Of a stretch of DNA of 64,000 nucleotides, positions 1-9,283 are shown in pieces (positions within the stretch are counted from its first letter, which is position 1; the number at the start of each line of letters is the position of its first letter). Source of the DNA: Maribacter arenosus (GTDB taxonomy: Bacteria > Bacteroidota > Bacteroidia > Flavobacteriales > Flavobacteriaceae); assembly GCF_014610845.1 (NCBI RefSeq), contig NZ_JABTCG010000002.1:62001-126000 (forward strand), in the 5' to 3' direction. The notes beneath the pieces are model-generated. The model saw nothing but the letters and a program-made list of their open reading frames with translations. It was not told where the DNA came from and did no database searches. The position numbers and the translations under genes are program-made.

Positions 1-2
1 CC

Positions 3-377
3 TGGGTAGGAACTATGGACAAGCGTGTACAATTCGGAAGAGGCTCAGGGGCTCAGACCGCACTGCCTATTGTAGCCTCAATATTTAAAAGCTTGAGCAG
101 TTGGAAAAACCCAATGTTGACCAATTTTGAATATGATACTCCCTATTTCAACTGTCCCATGTACTCAGAACTACCGGCAAATGAAGCTTATCCCTTTTAT
201 AAATCAGATACCACTTATATTCAACAAATGAAAATAAGGGATTCATTAAAAAAAATGGAAAATACTAAAATTGATACGCTTTCTACTGAACCCATCAAAG
301 GTATCGATTCATTGCAAATTGATGCTTTTCCTGCTTTGGACAGTCTAGTTCCGAACAACTCTAATCTTCGAACTTAG
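3..377 (+). CDS. Penicillin-binding protein 1A-type, C-terminal fragment (5' end outside window)
   Basis: This is the last 124 codons of a gene that begins before the window. The frame is open to the left edge and reads WVG followed by GRGSGAQTALPI, which matches the closing part of the transpeptidase domain of class A PBPs (typically WVG..., then GQGxxTALPIW). These bifunctional inner-membrane enzymes polymerise and cross-link peptidoglycan. About 70 residues of polar tail follow, ending in a Ser/Asp-rich stretch, which is usual for Bacteroidota PBP1A. The internal ATG at 15 is not the real start, because the conserved WVG lies upstream of it. The gene converges on a serine hydrolase gene 27 bp away. 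The family call rests on a short segment. Confidence 0.8.
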   Translation, partial: WVGTMDKRVQFGRGSGAQTALPIVASIFKSLSSWKNPMLTNFEYDTPYFNCPMYSELPANEAYPFYKSDTTYIQQMKIRDSLKKMENTKIDTLSTEPIKGIDSLQIDAFPALDSLVPNNSNLRT

Positions 378-404
378 TTATACGATTAATAAGTTAACAA
401 GCCT

Positions 405-1664
405 TTACTTTCGAATTATTTTATCGATATTTCCAGCAAGATACATATGGTCGCTTGCTGAATTTTTGCGCAATACATTGGTCATCAACACGACTATGTA
501 TTTACAATTATCTGGATGTTCCACTATAATCACGGAGTTCATGAAATTTGTGACATTGCCCATATACTTACCACAGGCTTCGCCCTTTGAACGATCACAT
601 TTGTAAAGACTTCCCGACTTAAAATAGACCGCAGCTTCTTTAAGAGCCGGTGATTGGGCATAACGTATCCGTCGATCGGTCATGTACATCAATCGTTTCA
701 TTTCAAGACTTGATTGCTCATCAACCACATTGCCTTGTTCCAATTGAATCAGGAATTTCATAAGTCCAACTGGCGTTCCAATGCTTCCTCCTTTATCGCC
801 CACATAGGTGTTAGCTCCTCTGGTAAAGAAACTGCCCAAACGCCACTCGTCCGCTGAAATACCCAAATCCCGTAAGGGTAGGTTTACCACATCGTTCCCT
901 AAATCGGTCAACTCTTTTCTTGGCGTTGTTTTAAAGTACTCCAAGGCTTGTTCTTCTGTAAGTTCTGGATAATTTTGTCCAAAAGCGGCCATCAGTAATA
1001 CTTCACGCCACACAATGCTCGCAGCCCCGTTGTTACTGACCGAAAGCATATGGTCGGTCCATTCATAAAGGGAAAAAACGTCACTTGCTATGACCTGTCT
1101 TTTAACCAAAGTATTCTTTTCGATATTGTAGATGGGAATGGTATGTTCATCAGTCAGACCCCACACTCCCGCTTTTACCGATTTATTGCGTAATAATTCG
1201 GTACGTTTCTCCCAAGAATCTGGATAGATTTTGGCCAGCTGGGTGAACAGTCCGTTTAAAACGGCCAATTTGCCAACGCTTCCGGGTTGATATCCGGCCG
1301 TCTCATTTCTACTTGCATACCGAACACTATACGGATTCGAAATATCAAGCACGGTCAACGAATAACTTTTGTCCAAACCCCTGAATAGAGTGCCTATTTC
1401 TTTTTGAAAATCTTCATCAGGAATCAAGAAAGCGCCCACACTATCAGCTTCGCGACCATTAAGGTTCAATTGAATCTCACTCCATGATTTCATCGCCCCT
1501 TCCGGAATTTTGGCAGCGTCCTTAATCTCCCCATTTTTAATCAGTTCCAATCGTTTCAAACGTTTGATCCCTGTATATTCGTACCCATCTATGGGATAAA
1601 ATGAAATAGTGGCAAACGAAAAACAAAGTAGTATGCAGATAGTAAATAAAATAGGTTTACTCAT
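405..1664 (-). CDS. Beta-lactamase-fold serine hydrolase (DD-peptidase/class A-like), exported
   Basis: The 419-residue protein carries the three catalytic motifs of the serine beta-lactamase/DD-peptidase fold: SVGK (Ser129, Lys132), SNN (210-212) and KSG (349-351). The N-terminus has one hydrophobic segment (about residues 5-22), so it is secreted or anchored and acts in the periplasm. The KSG and SNN motifs differ slightly from the lactamase KTG and SDN, and the insert between motifs is long, so a peptidoglycan or peptide hydrolase is as likely as a beta-lactamase. It is the last gene of a minus-strand operon behind the GNAT-nitrilase gene (31-bp gap). Substrate unknown. Confidence 0.8.
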   Translation of the reverse strand: MSKPILFTICILLCFSFATISFYPIDGYEYTGIKRLKRLELIKNGEIKDAAKIPEGAMKSWSEIQLNLNGREADSVGAFLIPDEDFQKEIGTLFRGLDKSYSLTVLDISNPYSVRYASRNETAGYQPGSVGKLAVLNGLFTQLAKIYPDSWEKRTELLRNKSVKAGVWGLTDEHTIPIYNIEKNTLVKRQVIASDVFSLYEWTDHMLSVSNNGAASIVWREVLLMAAFGQNYPELTEEQALEYFKTTPRKELTDLGNDVVNLPLRDLGISADEWRLGSFFTRGANTYVGDKGGSIGTPVGLMKFLIQLEQGNVVDEQSSLEMKRLMYMTDRRIRYAQSPALKEAAVYFKSGSLYKCDRSKGEACGKYMGNVTNFMNSVIIVEHPDNCKYIVVLMTNVLRKNSASDHMYLAGNIDKIIRK

Positions 1665-1695
1665 ATAGGTTAATCTTAAAAATGTCCTTGTTACT

Positions 1696-3234
1696 TTATG
1701 ATTTATCTATTACCTTTTTTTTAAGTTCAAAAAGGTCTTTTCTTCTATCCTTTAGATTTCTAACACTACCAAATTGGTTCAGTTCGCGCAATAGGGCAAC
1801 ATCGACATCAGCAATCAATATCATTTCGGTGTTTGTTGTGGCTTCAGCCTTGATTCCGTTTACGGGAAAAGGGAAATCACATGGGGTAAACACCATCGAT
1901 TGTGCAAATTGTATATCCATATTATGCACCTTTGGCAAATTACCAACACTCCCTGCGATGGCCACATAACACTCGTTCTCTATGGCCCTTGCCTGTGAGC
2001 AATGCCGTACCCTAGAATATCCGTTTTGCGTATCGGTTAAAAAGGGCACGAATAAAATATCCATACCTTCATCGGCCAAAAGTCGGCTCAATTCAGGAAA
2101 TTCGGAATCATAACAAATGAGTATCCCAATTCTACCGCAGTCGGTATCAAAAGTCTTTATTTCGGTACCGCCTTGCATGCCCCAGACTTTTGCTTCATCG
2201 GGGGTTACGTGTAATTTCACGTATCGTTCCATGGTACCGTCCCGTCTACAGAGATAACCTACATTGTACAACAGGTCGTCCTTGATTTCTGGCATGCTAC
2301 CTGTGATGATATTTATATTATAAGAAATAGCCAACTCTGAAAACTTTTGGACAATTGCAGCCGTATGTTTTGAGAGCTCGCGTATGGCTTCCGATTCTTT
2401 TAGATGGTTGTTTTCTGCCATCAATGGGGCATTGAAAAATTCGGGGAATAATGCAAAATCGGAACGATAACCCGATACAGCGTCCAAAAAATACTCAGCT
2501 TGTTGCATTAATTCATCAAGATTTTTATAGGGCCGCATCTGCCATTGGATCAAACCTAGACGTACGATTGTTTTTTTAACAGCCGCCTTTTTCGGTTTCT
2601 TTTGGTAATAGATATTATCCCATTCCAACAACACCGCATATTCGTTTGATGCTTCATCCCCTTCTAAATATCCCTTCATTATTTTTGAAGGATGAAAATC
2701 GTTCGACATCTGAAAATTTAGGACCGGGTCATGGATTTCCTTTCTTTTAACCCTCTCTAGATATTCTTTTGGGGTGCATGTATCAGAATATTTGTGATAA
2801 TTGGGAATTCTACCTCCAAAAATGATTCCCCTCAAATTCTGGCGTTCACAAAATTCCTTACGGTAATCATAAAGCCTTCTTCCCAAGCGCAATCCACGAA
2901 ATTCCGATTTGATAAAGACATCAATACCATATAACACATCGCCATCGGGCATATGGGTATCAAACGTATAGTTGCCAGTTACCTCATTATAAGTATGTGG
3001 TCTATCGAACTCATCATAATCTACAATTATCGATAAAGCGCAACCTGCCAATTGTCCATTAACCTTGATCACCACCTGCCCTTCAGGGAATTTCTTGATT
3101 AGGGCTTCTATGGTTTCTTCCCCCCAGTAGGAGTTGGGCATGGTTGAATATGCCTCGATCATAGCTGTTTTTAGTTGTTGATAGTCATCAATGGTTAAAA
3201 ATTGGAGCTCAATGTTTTCTATGCTATTAATCAT
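1696..3234 (-). CDS. GNAT acetyltransferase / carbon-nitrogen hydrolase (nitrilase superfamily) fusion
   Basis: A 512-residue two-domain enzyme. Residues 1-215 form a GNAT N-acyltransferase domain with an acetyl-CoA loop around FRGLRLGRRLY. Residues 220-505 form a nitrilase-superfamily amidohydrolase with the Glu-Lys-Cys triad visible as E265 (FPEFF), K340 (YVKLH) and C374 (LICYDSE). Such fusions are known in Bacteroidota, but their substrate is not established. The domain pair suggests one amine is acylated and an amide is hydrolysed on the same or related molecules. There is no signal peptide, so it is cytoplasmic. It starts 1 bp after the stop of the upstream dikinase-like gene, so the two are almost certainly co-transcribed and possibly translationally coupled. 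Confidence 0.88.
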   Translation of the reverse strand: MINSIENIELQFLTIDDYQQLKTAMIEAYSTMPNSYWGEETIEALIKKFPEGQVVIKVNGQLAGCALSIIVDYDEFDRPHTYNEVTGNYTFDTHMPDGDVLYGIDVFIKSEFRGLRLGRRLYDYRKEFCERQNLRGIIFGGRIPNYHKYSDTCTPKEYLERVKRKEIHDPVLNFQMSNDFHPSKIMKGYLEGDEASNEYAVLLEWDNIYYQKKPKKAAVKKTIVRLGLIQWQMRPYKNLDELMQQAEYFLDAVSGYRSDFALFPEFFNAPLMAENNHLKESEAIRELSKHTAAIVQKFSELAISYNINIITGSMPEIKDDLLYNVGYLCRRDGTMERYVKLHVTPDEAKVWGMQGGTEIKTFDTDCGRIGILICYDSEFPELSRLLADEGMDILFVPFLTDTQNGYSRVRHCSQARAIENECYVAIAGSVGNLPKVHNMDIQFAQSMVFTPCDFPFPVNGIKAEATTNTEMILIADVDVALLRELNQFGSVRNLKDRRKDLFELKKKVIDKS

Positions 3235-3235
3235 C

Positions 3236-6157
3236 TTATAAATTTGTGGTAAGTACTATTTCCTTTTTCTTATTGATTTTCGGGGTGATGGATTCTAAAT
3301 AACCTGAACTTAGCGCTTTCTTATTTTCTACAAATGGGCGTATTTGAAACAACCACAATTTATTGTCCTTAAAACCAAGTTCTACATCATAAGCCCCTTC
3401 ATAATCCGATTTTGTGTCCTTCGAGAGTGTTTTTCGAATGGTTTTGGCCAAAGTTCTAATCTCTTGAATATTTTGTCCGTTGAGAACGGCGGTTTCAAAA
3501 GTAGCCAATTTCTTCCCGGTTCCCCCCGTAGTGGGCAATGTATTTTGGTAAGGCTCCCTAGCGGGCGCCAAAAGTTGATGACCCCCTTCATTACGGATCA
3601 GATAAGATTCAGCAGACTGTCCGTCAACTGCACCTCCTGCGCCCCGACTAAAGGCTATAGTCAGGTCTTTTTCATCACCAGAGCTTATGCCTTTGGTAAT
3701 CAAGACCCCAGAATAGTCAACGTCAACACTTGGAATGACCAGAATTGAAGGGAATACATTCTCGGGATTCAACAGGTATTTTTGACGCCATTTAAAACTA
3801 CGTTCGGTATAGGGCGATGCCCATACGTCCTTAATTCCTGCTATGATCTTATCTTTTTCAACGGCATTGAAAATAGTAAGGTTGAGTCCTGCACCAGTAA
3901 AATCCTTTAAATCCTCCATATTGGTATCGCTCCTAAGAAAAACAGGAATTTCCCCTATACTTCTTCCCAGAACATCGTTGAATCCCTTTTCAAGTGCAGT
4001 GATAAATGTGGGTTGCAGCGGCATTTTTTTAATGGCTTCACGTAAGGTTTCCAATTGACGCAATTGATAGTTTTCAACTTCATTTTCAGATATGGATTGC
4101 GCACGCATCTTTTCGGCCTCGGCAAACATATCGTTCAAAAAGGTCCAGTAGGAAACCGTTTGGCCAGGCATGGATTGATCCATGTGGTTTCTGAAAATTC
4201 CAAAGGGAATGACCAAACCTTCAACAACATTATCAGGGAACATTTTTTTCAACTGTCCCAGATTGGCAGCCTTTGGACCACATAGTTTTCCTGAATCACT
4301 TGCATCAACATTGCGAAGATTTAGGATACTAGCCTCATCTAAACGTATGCTTTCTATCGGCACGGCGATCTTCTCCTCTTTTCGTACCTTTTTTGCAAAT
4401 AAGGCCCGTTCGTCGGCCGTCATGGTCGACTCCAGTTTTAAAATGACATTGCCCTTGTTTGACACGGCATAAAATACCCTTTCCCCATTGTATTTTTGTA
4501 AGTTTTGCAAGTTTTCATCGGAGAGTGCGGCATTGGGTATTCCTAAATTACGGGCCAACAATTGTACATGGGAAACCATATTGCCCTCTGCTACCGTAGC
4601 GATACCTGCAATCGGTTTCAAATCCGAGGGTGGATGTTGAAAAACATAAATTTTATCGGATGACACCTCAATATCATCGGGTGACCCCCCGATAACCACC
4701 AATTCTCCAAACGCATAGCCGGGATTCAACCCGCGTACAGCGCTTTGATTCTGAATATCGAGTACCTTATTGCTCAACGAAGATTCTTTTGCAATAAAAT
4801 CTCCAAGTTCCCCAACACTTTTACCTAAATAAAGGGCAATAGATCCCCTTATCTTGTCATCAATAAAACCATAGGCTTTGGGTTCGAAACCCGTATATAG
4901 GTTGACCACTTCCTGATAGTTCGCTTTAACCATACTGGCACTCCACTCAACTTGTCCCCTTGCGGTTTCAAGAACGTTCGTCAGTTCTTCCAAAGTTAAT
5001 TTATCCGTGTCATACGCGTTCAATACCCCTTGAATTTCTTCCCATTCCCAGAGCTCAAGATATCCAGCACCAGTGGTGGCCATGCCCAAATAACAGATTT
5101 TGGTCAGCAATTCTTTGACCGTAGGTGTTTCCCATTGTGGTGCGTTTTTGAAAATGATTTCTTCCATCTTCAGCGAAATATCCAACAGTTGCAATCTGGC
5201 AGCGGGGTCTTTTACCGTAAGCAATGCCTCCCGGATCTTCAACACTAATTCTGCCGTAGCGGGAATGAGTGTTTCGGGAGCAACTTCGCTACTATTGGCT
5301 GTCGCATATTTTTGAATGGCCTCCCCAATTGAGGAATTTTTCAATAATGCCGTTCTGGCTTCAAAAGAAGCTATATCGACGGGCTTATAGTATGCTTTCA
5401 TAGTCGCCAATAAGCCATCTAGCTGCTTGTTGATCGGCGCAGTGAGTTTAGCGGTGTTCTTCTTTTTGAAATCCACAACTTTGTCGATATCCCCAACCTC
5501 TGGTTGCCCGTGGATTTTTACGCGAAGATCCATAAAAGCAGGAAAAATATCCGAAATGACCTTAGATTGACTCCGCATGGCCTGCGCAAGATTATCATCA
5601 CCGTTATGTGGGAGATCCTTTAACGACTGGCGTATCAAGAAATACTTCTGAATTAGGTTTTTGTCATCTTTTAGGAGCCAATTGTAAAAGTCAATGCCCC
5701 AAGCCTCTTCATCTTCGGATTGTACGGCACCTCTATAAAATTGCCCTTTTTGCAGAATCCAACCATTATCAATAGTCCGGAGGTATTTATCGAGTTGATA
5801 CTGTTTTAGTCGGGAGTGGTTGTTTTCCGCATCCCAAAAATCTTTTTTATCGGTGTAGGCGAGAATCTGACCTAAATAAATATGGTTCTCTTTGGCCAAG
5901 GCGACTACCTCGTCCTTATATCGGGCGTGTTGTACCCCGGGCCCAATGTCATCAGGACAAGGATCTTTTGGTTGTCTTATACTTCCATCGGTACAGAACC
6001 AACGTATATCTTTATAAGGCCCCCGAATGTCATTTTTGTAAGCCGTAATCTGCTTTGAAATTTTCTCTTTATCCACTGTAATCTGAGCAGCAACCTGAAG
6101 TACGGAGAAAACCGAGAATAAAAGAAATTGAAAATAATAAAGTTTCTTAATTGTCAT
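3236..6157 (-). CDS. Exported PEP/pyruvate-binding (dikinase-like) protein with glucan-water-dikinase domain order
   Basis: This 973-residue protein starts with a clear type I signal peptide (about residues 1-25, ending VAAQ). After a 450-residue helical N-terminal region of unknown function comes a PEP-utiliser phosphohistidine domain (VSHVQLLARN, His530). A C-terminal PPDK/PEP-synthase ATP-binding domain (about 620-960) follows, with RSDTNMEDL, an FTGAG loop and ending in LFQIRPF. His domain before ATP domain is the order of glucan-water dikinases, not of PEP synthase. Known members transfer the beta-phosphate of ATP through the His. An exported version is unexpected because ATP is scarce outside the cytoplasm. 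First gene of a three-gene operon. Function unknown. Confidence 0.75.
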   Translation of the reverse strand: MTIKKLYYFQFLLFSVFSVLQVAAQITVDKEKISKQITAYKNDIRGPYKDIRWFCTDGSIRQPKDPCPDDIGPGVQHARYKDEVVALAKENHIYLGQILAYTDKKDFWDAENNHSRLKQYQLDKYLRTIDNGWILQKGQFYRGAVQSEDEEAWGIDFYNWLLKDDKNLIQKYFLIRQSLKDLPHNGDDNLAQAMRSQSKVISDIFPAFMDLRVKIHGQPEVGDIDKVVDFKKKNTAKLTAPINKQLDGLLATMKAYYKPVDIASFEARTALLKNSSIGEAIQKYATANSSEVAPETLIPATAELVLKIREALLTVKDPAARLQLLDISLKMEEIIFKNAPQWETPTVKELLTKICYLGMATTGAGYLELWEWEEIQGVLNAYDTDKLTLEELTNVLETARGQVEWSASMVKANYQEVVNLYTGFEPKAYGFIDDKIRGSIALYLGKSVGELGDFIAKESSLSNKVLDIQNQSAVRGLNPGYAFGELVVIGGSPDDIEVSSDKIYVFQHPPSDLKPIAGIATVAEGNMVSHVQLLARNLGIPNAALSDENLQNLQKYNGERVFYAVSNKGNVILKLESTMTADERALFAKKVRKEEKIAVPIESIRLDEASILNLRNVDASDSGKLCGPKAANLGQLKKMFPDNVVEGLVIPFGIFRNHMDQSMPGQTVSYWTFLNDMFAEAEKMRAQSISENEVENYQLRQLETLREAIKKMPLQPTFITALEKGFNDVLGRSIGEIPVFLRSDTNMEDLKDFTGAGLNLTIFNAVEKDKIIAGIKDVWASPYTERSFKWRQKYLLNPENVFPSILVIPSVDVDYSGVLITKGISSGDEKDLTIAFSRGAGGAVDGQSAESYLIRNEGGHQLLAPAREPYQNTLPTTGGTGKKLATFETAVLNGQNIQEIRTLAKTIRKTLSKDTKSDYEGAYDVELGFKDNKLWLFQIRPFVENKKALSSGYLESITPKINKKKEIVLTTNL

Positions 6158-6282
6158 TATAGAATTTTAGTCAAGTATATATTTTTCTTGTTAAAGATAC
6201 TCTTGATCTTCTTACCAAATGGATTTCAAAACCCAAAAAAAATACACAAAAGAGCAAAAATAGTCTATACAATTCTTAACAA

Positions 6283-6300
6283 CTGCTACCTGAGTAGCAG
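6283..6300. promoter_or_regulatory. 18-bp palindrome upstream of SET-domain gene
   Basis: CTGCTAC and GTAGCAG arms of 7 bp flank a 4-bp centre (CTGA). It sits about 50 bp before the SET-gene start, in the divergent region between that gene and the dikinase operon, where an operator would be expected. A close relative, GCTACCTAGGTAGC, lies at 14138-14151. Binding protein unknown. Confidence 0.4.
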
Positions 6301-6349
6301 TGGACAAACGGACTATGATATACTTTTATCGCAATTTACCAATAACAAA

Positions 6350-6940
6350 ATGATCCATCCAGATACCGAAATACAATTTATAAACGACCAAATCGGCTAT
6401 GGGGTGGTCGCAAAAGCCTTTATCCCAAAGGGTACCATAACATGGGCACTTGACAACTTTGACCGTGAGATTACCAAAGAGGAGTATGCCAATATGGGTA
6501 TCGAGTATAAATCAATCCTGGATACTTACGCCTATCGTAACAATCGTGGTAATCTGGTCTTGTGTTGGGACAACGCCCGATTCGTGAACCACAGCTTCAA
6601 CGCAAATTGTTTGACTACGGCCTATAATTTTGAGCTAGCTGTTAGGGATATTCAAATCGGTGAACAATTAACAGATGATTATGGGTACTTGAATATTGAT
6701 GCGCCTTTTGAGGCAATGGAAGAAGGAACAAAAAGAAAAACGGTATACCCTGATGATTTATTGAAATATCATAAAATTTGGGACAAACAGTTATTGGATT
6801 CCTTTCAACATTTTTCAAAGGTAAACCAACCCCTTATGCCATTTATAGACAGAAAGGTTAGGGAACTGGCGATTTTGATAGAGCAGGGGAATTATAAAAT
6901 GGACTCGATTCTGGAAAATTACTATCATCCAGAATCTTAA
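6350..6940 (+). CDS. SET-domain protein (putative protein lysine methyltransferase)
   Basis: A cytoplasmic protein of 196 residues carrying a compact SET fold: the N-terminal strand region with GYGVVAKAFIPKG, the NHS motif in FVNHSFNANC (pseudoknot and SAM contact) and the catalytic-Tyr region ELTxDYGY-like (GEQLTDDYGY). SET proteins methylate lysines of proteins using S-adenosylmethionine; bacterial substrates are mostly unknown. The frame stays open 74 codons upstream, but that extension runs into the divergent gene and is not SET-like. The ATG at 6350, just before the conserved core, is therefore preferred. A palindrome lies 50 bp upstream. Confidence 0.75.
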   Translation: MIHPDTEIQFINDQIGYGVVAKAFIPKGTITWALDNFDREITKEEYANMGIEYKSILDTYAYRNNRGNLVLCWDNARFVNHSFNANCLTTAYNFELAVRDIQIGEQLTDDYGYLNIDAPFEAMEEGTKRKTVYPDDLLKYHKIWDKQLLDSFQHFSKVNQPLMPFIDRKVRELAILIEQGNYKMDSILENYYHPES

Positions 6941-6984
6941 GACATAATCACTTTAAGTGGATATCTTTGGCTTATGGGCCAACT

Positions 6985-7647
6985 TTATTCACTCCGATAC
7001 TTGTCCATTATCACCTTAAAAAGTTCACCTGTACTAGGAGGTGTATATGAAATTGCATTCGCTCCCGCTTCGATACACTTCATAATGGTTTCTTCAGTTT
7101 TACCTCCTGTGGCAAGAATTGCTACATTAGAGTCTATATCCCTAATGAGTTTAACGATATTAGGTGTATTTTCTGCCCCAGAGACATTGAAAATATCGAT
7201 TCCGGCCTTAATTCTACCTTCAAAATCATCTTTATCGGAAACTACGGTAACGACAACAGGAATATCGATTTTGTCTTTTAATCTTGAAATCAGTTCATTC
7301 GGGCTAGGCTTATTGAGTACAACACCCAACGCCCCCTGAAATTCGGCGTGAATTGCAAGCTCTATAGAACGATCTCCTGTGGTTATGCCCCCACCAATAC
7401 CACAAAAAATTGGTTTGTCCGCGGCAAGAATCAAAGATTGTGAAATCAAGGGTTGAGGCGTAAAGGGATATACTGCAATAATCGCATTGGCATTGGTATT
7501 TCTAATAATGGCAACATCGGTAGAAAAAAGGAACGATTTTAAAACTTGCCCAAAAACCCTTATGCCCGAGCATTGATCTATGACTGTAGGCACGGTGACA
7601 ATATTCTTTCGAAGTTTACTGCCAAATGTAGGTGTTTTGTCCAACAT
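6985..7647 (-). CDS. TIM-barrel protein of unknown substrate (phosphate-binding barrel type)
   Basis: A soluble 220-residue protein with the rhythm of a beta/alpha barrel. It has glycine-rich turns at FCGIGGGITTGD and GALGVVLNKPSP, and late strands VVVTVVSD, FNVSGAE and AILATGGKTEETI followed by AGANAISYTPP. The last two resemble the phosphate-binding loops of HisA/ThiE/epimerase-like barrels. Related proteins are often labelled only as hydrolase. It converges with the SET gene (44-bp gap). I cannot name the reaction. It could be an epimerase, synthase or phosphohydrolase-like barrel. Confidence 0.55.
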   Translation of the reverse strand: MLDKTPTFGSKLRKNIVTVPTVIDQCSGIRVFGQVLKSFLFSTDVAIIRNTNANAIIAVYPFTPQPLISQSLILAADKPIFCGIGGGITTGDRSIELAIHAEFQGALGVVLNKPSPNELISRLKDKIDIPVVVTVVSDKDDFEGRIKAGIDIFNVSGAENTPNIVKLIRDIDSNVAILATGGKTEETIMKCIEAGANAISYTPPSTGELFKVIMDKYRSE

Positions 7648-8059
7648 TATTTTTCTACTAATATACGTTGAAAGTTGACTATTTGGCCATGAAACAAGAA
7701 ATCCATTAAATTATAGAAGGAGAAGGTATTAAACATAAGTTCAATGTGATAGTTCAATGTGATAGTTCTATGCCACAGACGTACTTAAAAGATTTCTACC
7801 TAGTATTTTTTTTTTGATGTAGTTCGTCTATCAAAGAAGCAATACCATATGAAGTATATACTGTCCCAATAATAAAAAATATGGTTTTTATCCTCTTTAT
7901 AAATGTACTAAAAGAAGTAAATACATAATTTGCTTCACATGCAATTAAGGCTTAATTTACATATAGCTAATCGCCAAATAATTTTTGATAGAAAATGAAT
8001 TGGCATCCTTAAAATAAACCAGGGCACAAACACCTTTTTACTCCTAATATTACCTTTAA
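7648..8059. other. AT-rich divergent intergenic region with a 13-bp tandem repeat
   Basis: No credible gene in these 412 bp. The 13-mer AGTTCAATGTGAT is repeated head to tail at 7738-7750 and 7751-7763, with a partial third copy to 7772. The region separates divergent genes (TIM-barrel protein and antiporter), so it probably holds both promoters. Confidence 0.6.
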
Positions 8060-9283
8060 ATGAAGATTCTTAGCATAAGTCTTGATCCTACAATTGCATT
8101 TTTATCCATTTTGGCCATATTGATAATATTAGTGGGTTTGTTTCTTAAAAGACTTAAACAACCTTATATTATCGGTTATATTTTGGTTGGGGCCTTGTTA
8201 GGCAAAGATGGCTTGGGATTTATCGAGGACACTGCCACAATCAACCATCTTGGGGAAATCGGCATCATTCTATTACTATTTTTCATAGGCATGGAGATAA
8301 GCCTTCCAGAATTTATAAAACAGTGGAAAGTGGCGGCTGTAGGTACATTTTTACAAGTTGGGGCAAGTGTGCTTATTCTATTGGGCATTGGATTTTTTTT
8401 CGATTGGCAATTTAAGCGATCCATCATTATAGGCTTTATTATCGCCCTGAGTAGTTCTGCTGTCATCATAAAACTTCTTGCAGATAAAAATTTGGTCAAT
8501 ACAAGAATTGGCAAAAACGTTCTGAGTATTCTATTAATGCAGGATATCATCATAGTTCCTCTATTGATCATAACATCATTGCTGGGAGGTAAGGAAGAAC
8601 CTTTAGGAAATCTTCTTCTAATGTTAGTTGGAGGTATTGTGATAATAATTGTACTCATGTATATCTACCAGAAAAAAAACATCGTACTCCCATTTTCCAA
8701 AAACATAGAGAATGATCATGAACTTCAGGTGTTCCTCGCCATATTCTTCTGTTTCGGTGGGGCATTGATTTCTTCATTTTTTGGTCTCTCAGCGGCACTT
8801 GGTGCATTTGTTGGTGGTCTGTTAATGCATGCCTCAAAAGCAACGAAATGGATCTATGATACCCTGGATTCGTTCAGGGTATTGTTTGTTGCCCTCTTTT
8901 TTGTTAGCGTAGGCCTACAACTTGATTTTGATTTTGTTTATCAGAACGCTGCGGCAATATCTGCGGTCATCTTTTCGGTGTACGTGACAAACCACCTGAT
9001 CAATTCGTTAATTTTACGCATATTTTCCTCTCCTTGGAGAGAAGCTGTTTTGGGAGGGGCGTTCTTGGCACAAATAGGTGAATTGAGCTTTTTATTAGGT
9101 TTTTCTGCCTTTAACTTGGGTATTATAGAAGATTACACCTACAAGTTTATGATAAGTTTAATATCACTTACCTTAATAATCAGCCCATTTTGGATAACCT
9201 TAACAGAGCGATTAATAGCATTTCAAAGAATTGAAAAAATAAAACGATTTAAAAAAACAGTTGAAAAAAATATAGCGGAATGA
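8060..9283 (+). CDS. CPA2-family cation:proton antiporter (KefB/NapA-like membrane domain)
   Basis: A 407-residue integral membrane protein with about 12 hydrophobic segments across its whole length. Early signatures of the Na+/H+ exchanger superfamily are present, including LKQPYIIGYILVGALLG and LLLFFIGMEIS. It lacks the C-terminal RCK/TrkA-N domain found in KefB and KefC, so it is a membrane-domain-only antiporter. Expected to exchange Na+ or K+ for protons at the inner membrane. The next gene in the same direction, 101 bp downstream, is a cation-chloride cotransporter homologue, suggesting a joint role in ion or volume control. Confidence 0.85.
   Translation: MKILSISLDPTIAFLSILAILIILVGLFLKRLKQPYIIGYILVGALLGKDGLGFIEDTATINHLGEIGIILLLFFIGMEISLPEFIKQWKVAAVGTFLQVGASVLILLGIGFFFDWQFKRSIIIGFIIALSSSAVIIKLLADKNLVNTRIGKNVLSILLMQDIIIVPLLIITSLLGGKEEPLGNLLLMLVGGIVIIIVLMYIYQKKNIVLPFSKNIENDHELQVFLAIFFCFGGALISSFFGLSAALGAFVGGLLMHASKATKWIYDTLDSFRVLFVALFFVSVGLQLDFDFVYQNAAAISAVIFSVYVTNHLINSLILRIFSSPWREAVLGGAFLAQIGELSFLLGFSAFNLGIIEDYTYKFMISLISLTLIISPFWITLTERLIAFQRIEKIKRFKKTVEKNIAE

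Noticed and set aside
3344-5315. Several plus-strand frames of 70-134 codons inside the dikinase-like gene
   Set aside because: They are antisense shadows of a gene with clear domains and signal peptide.
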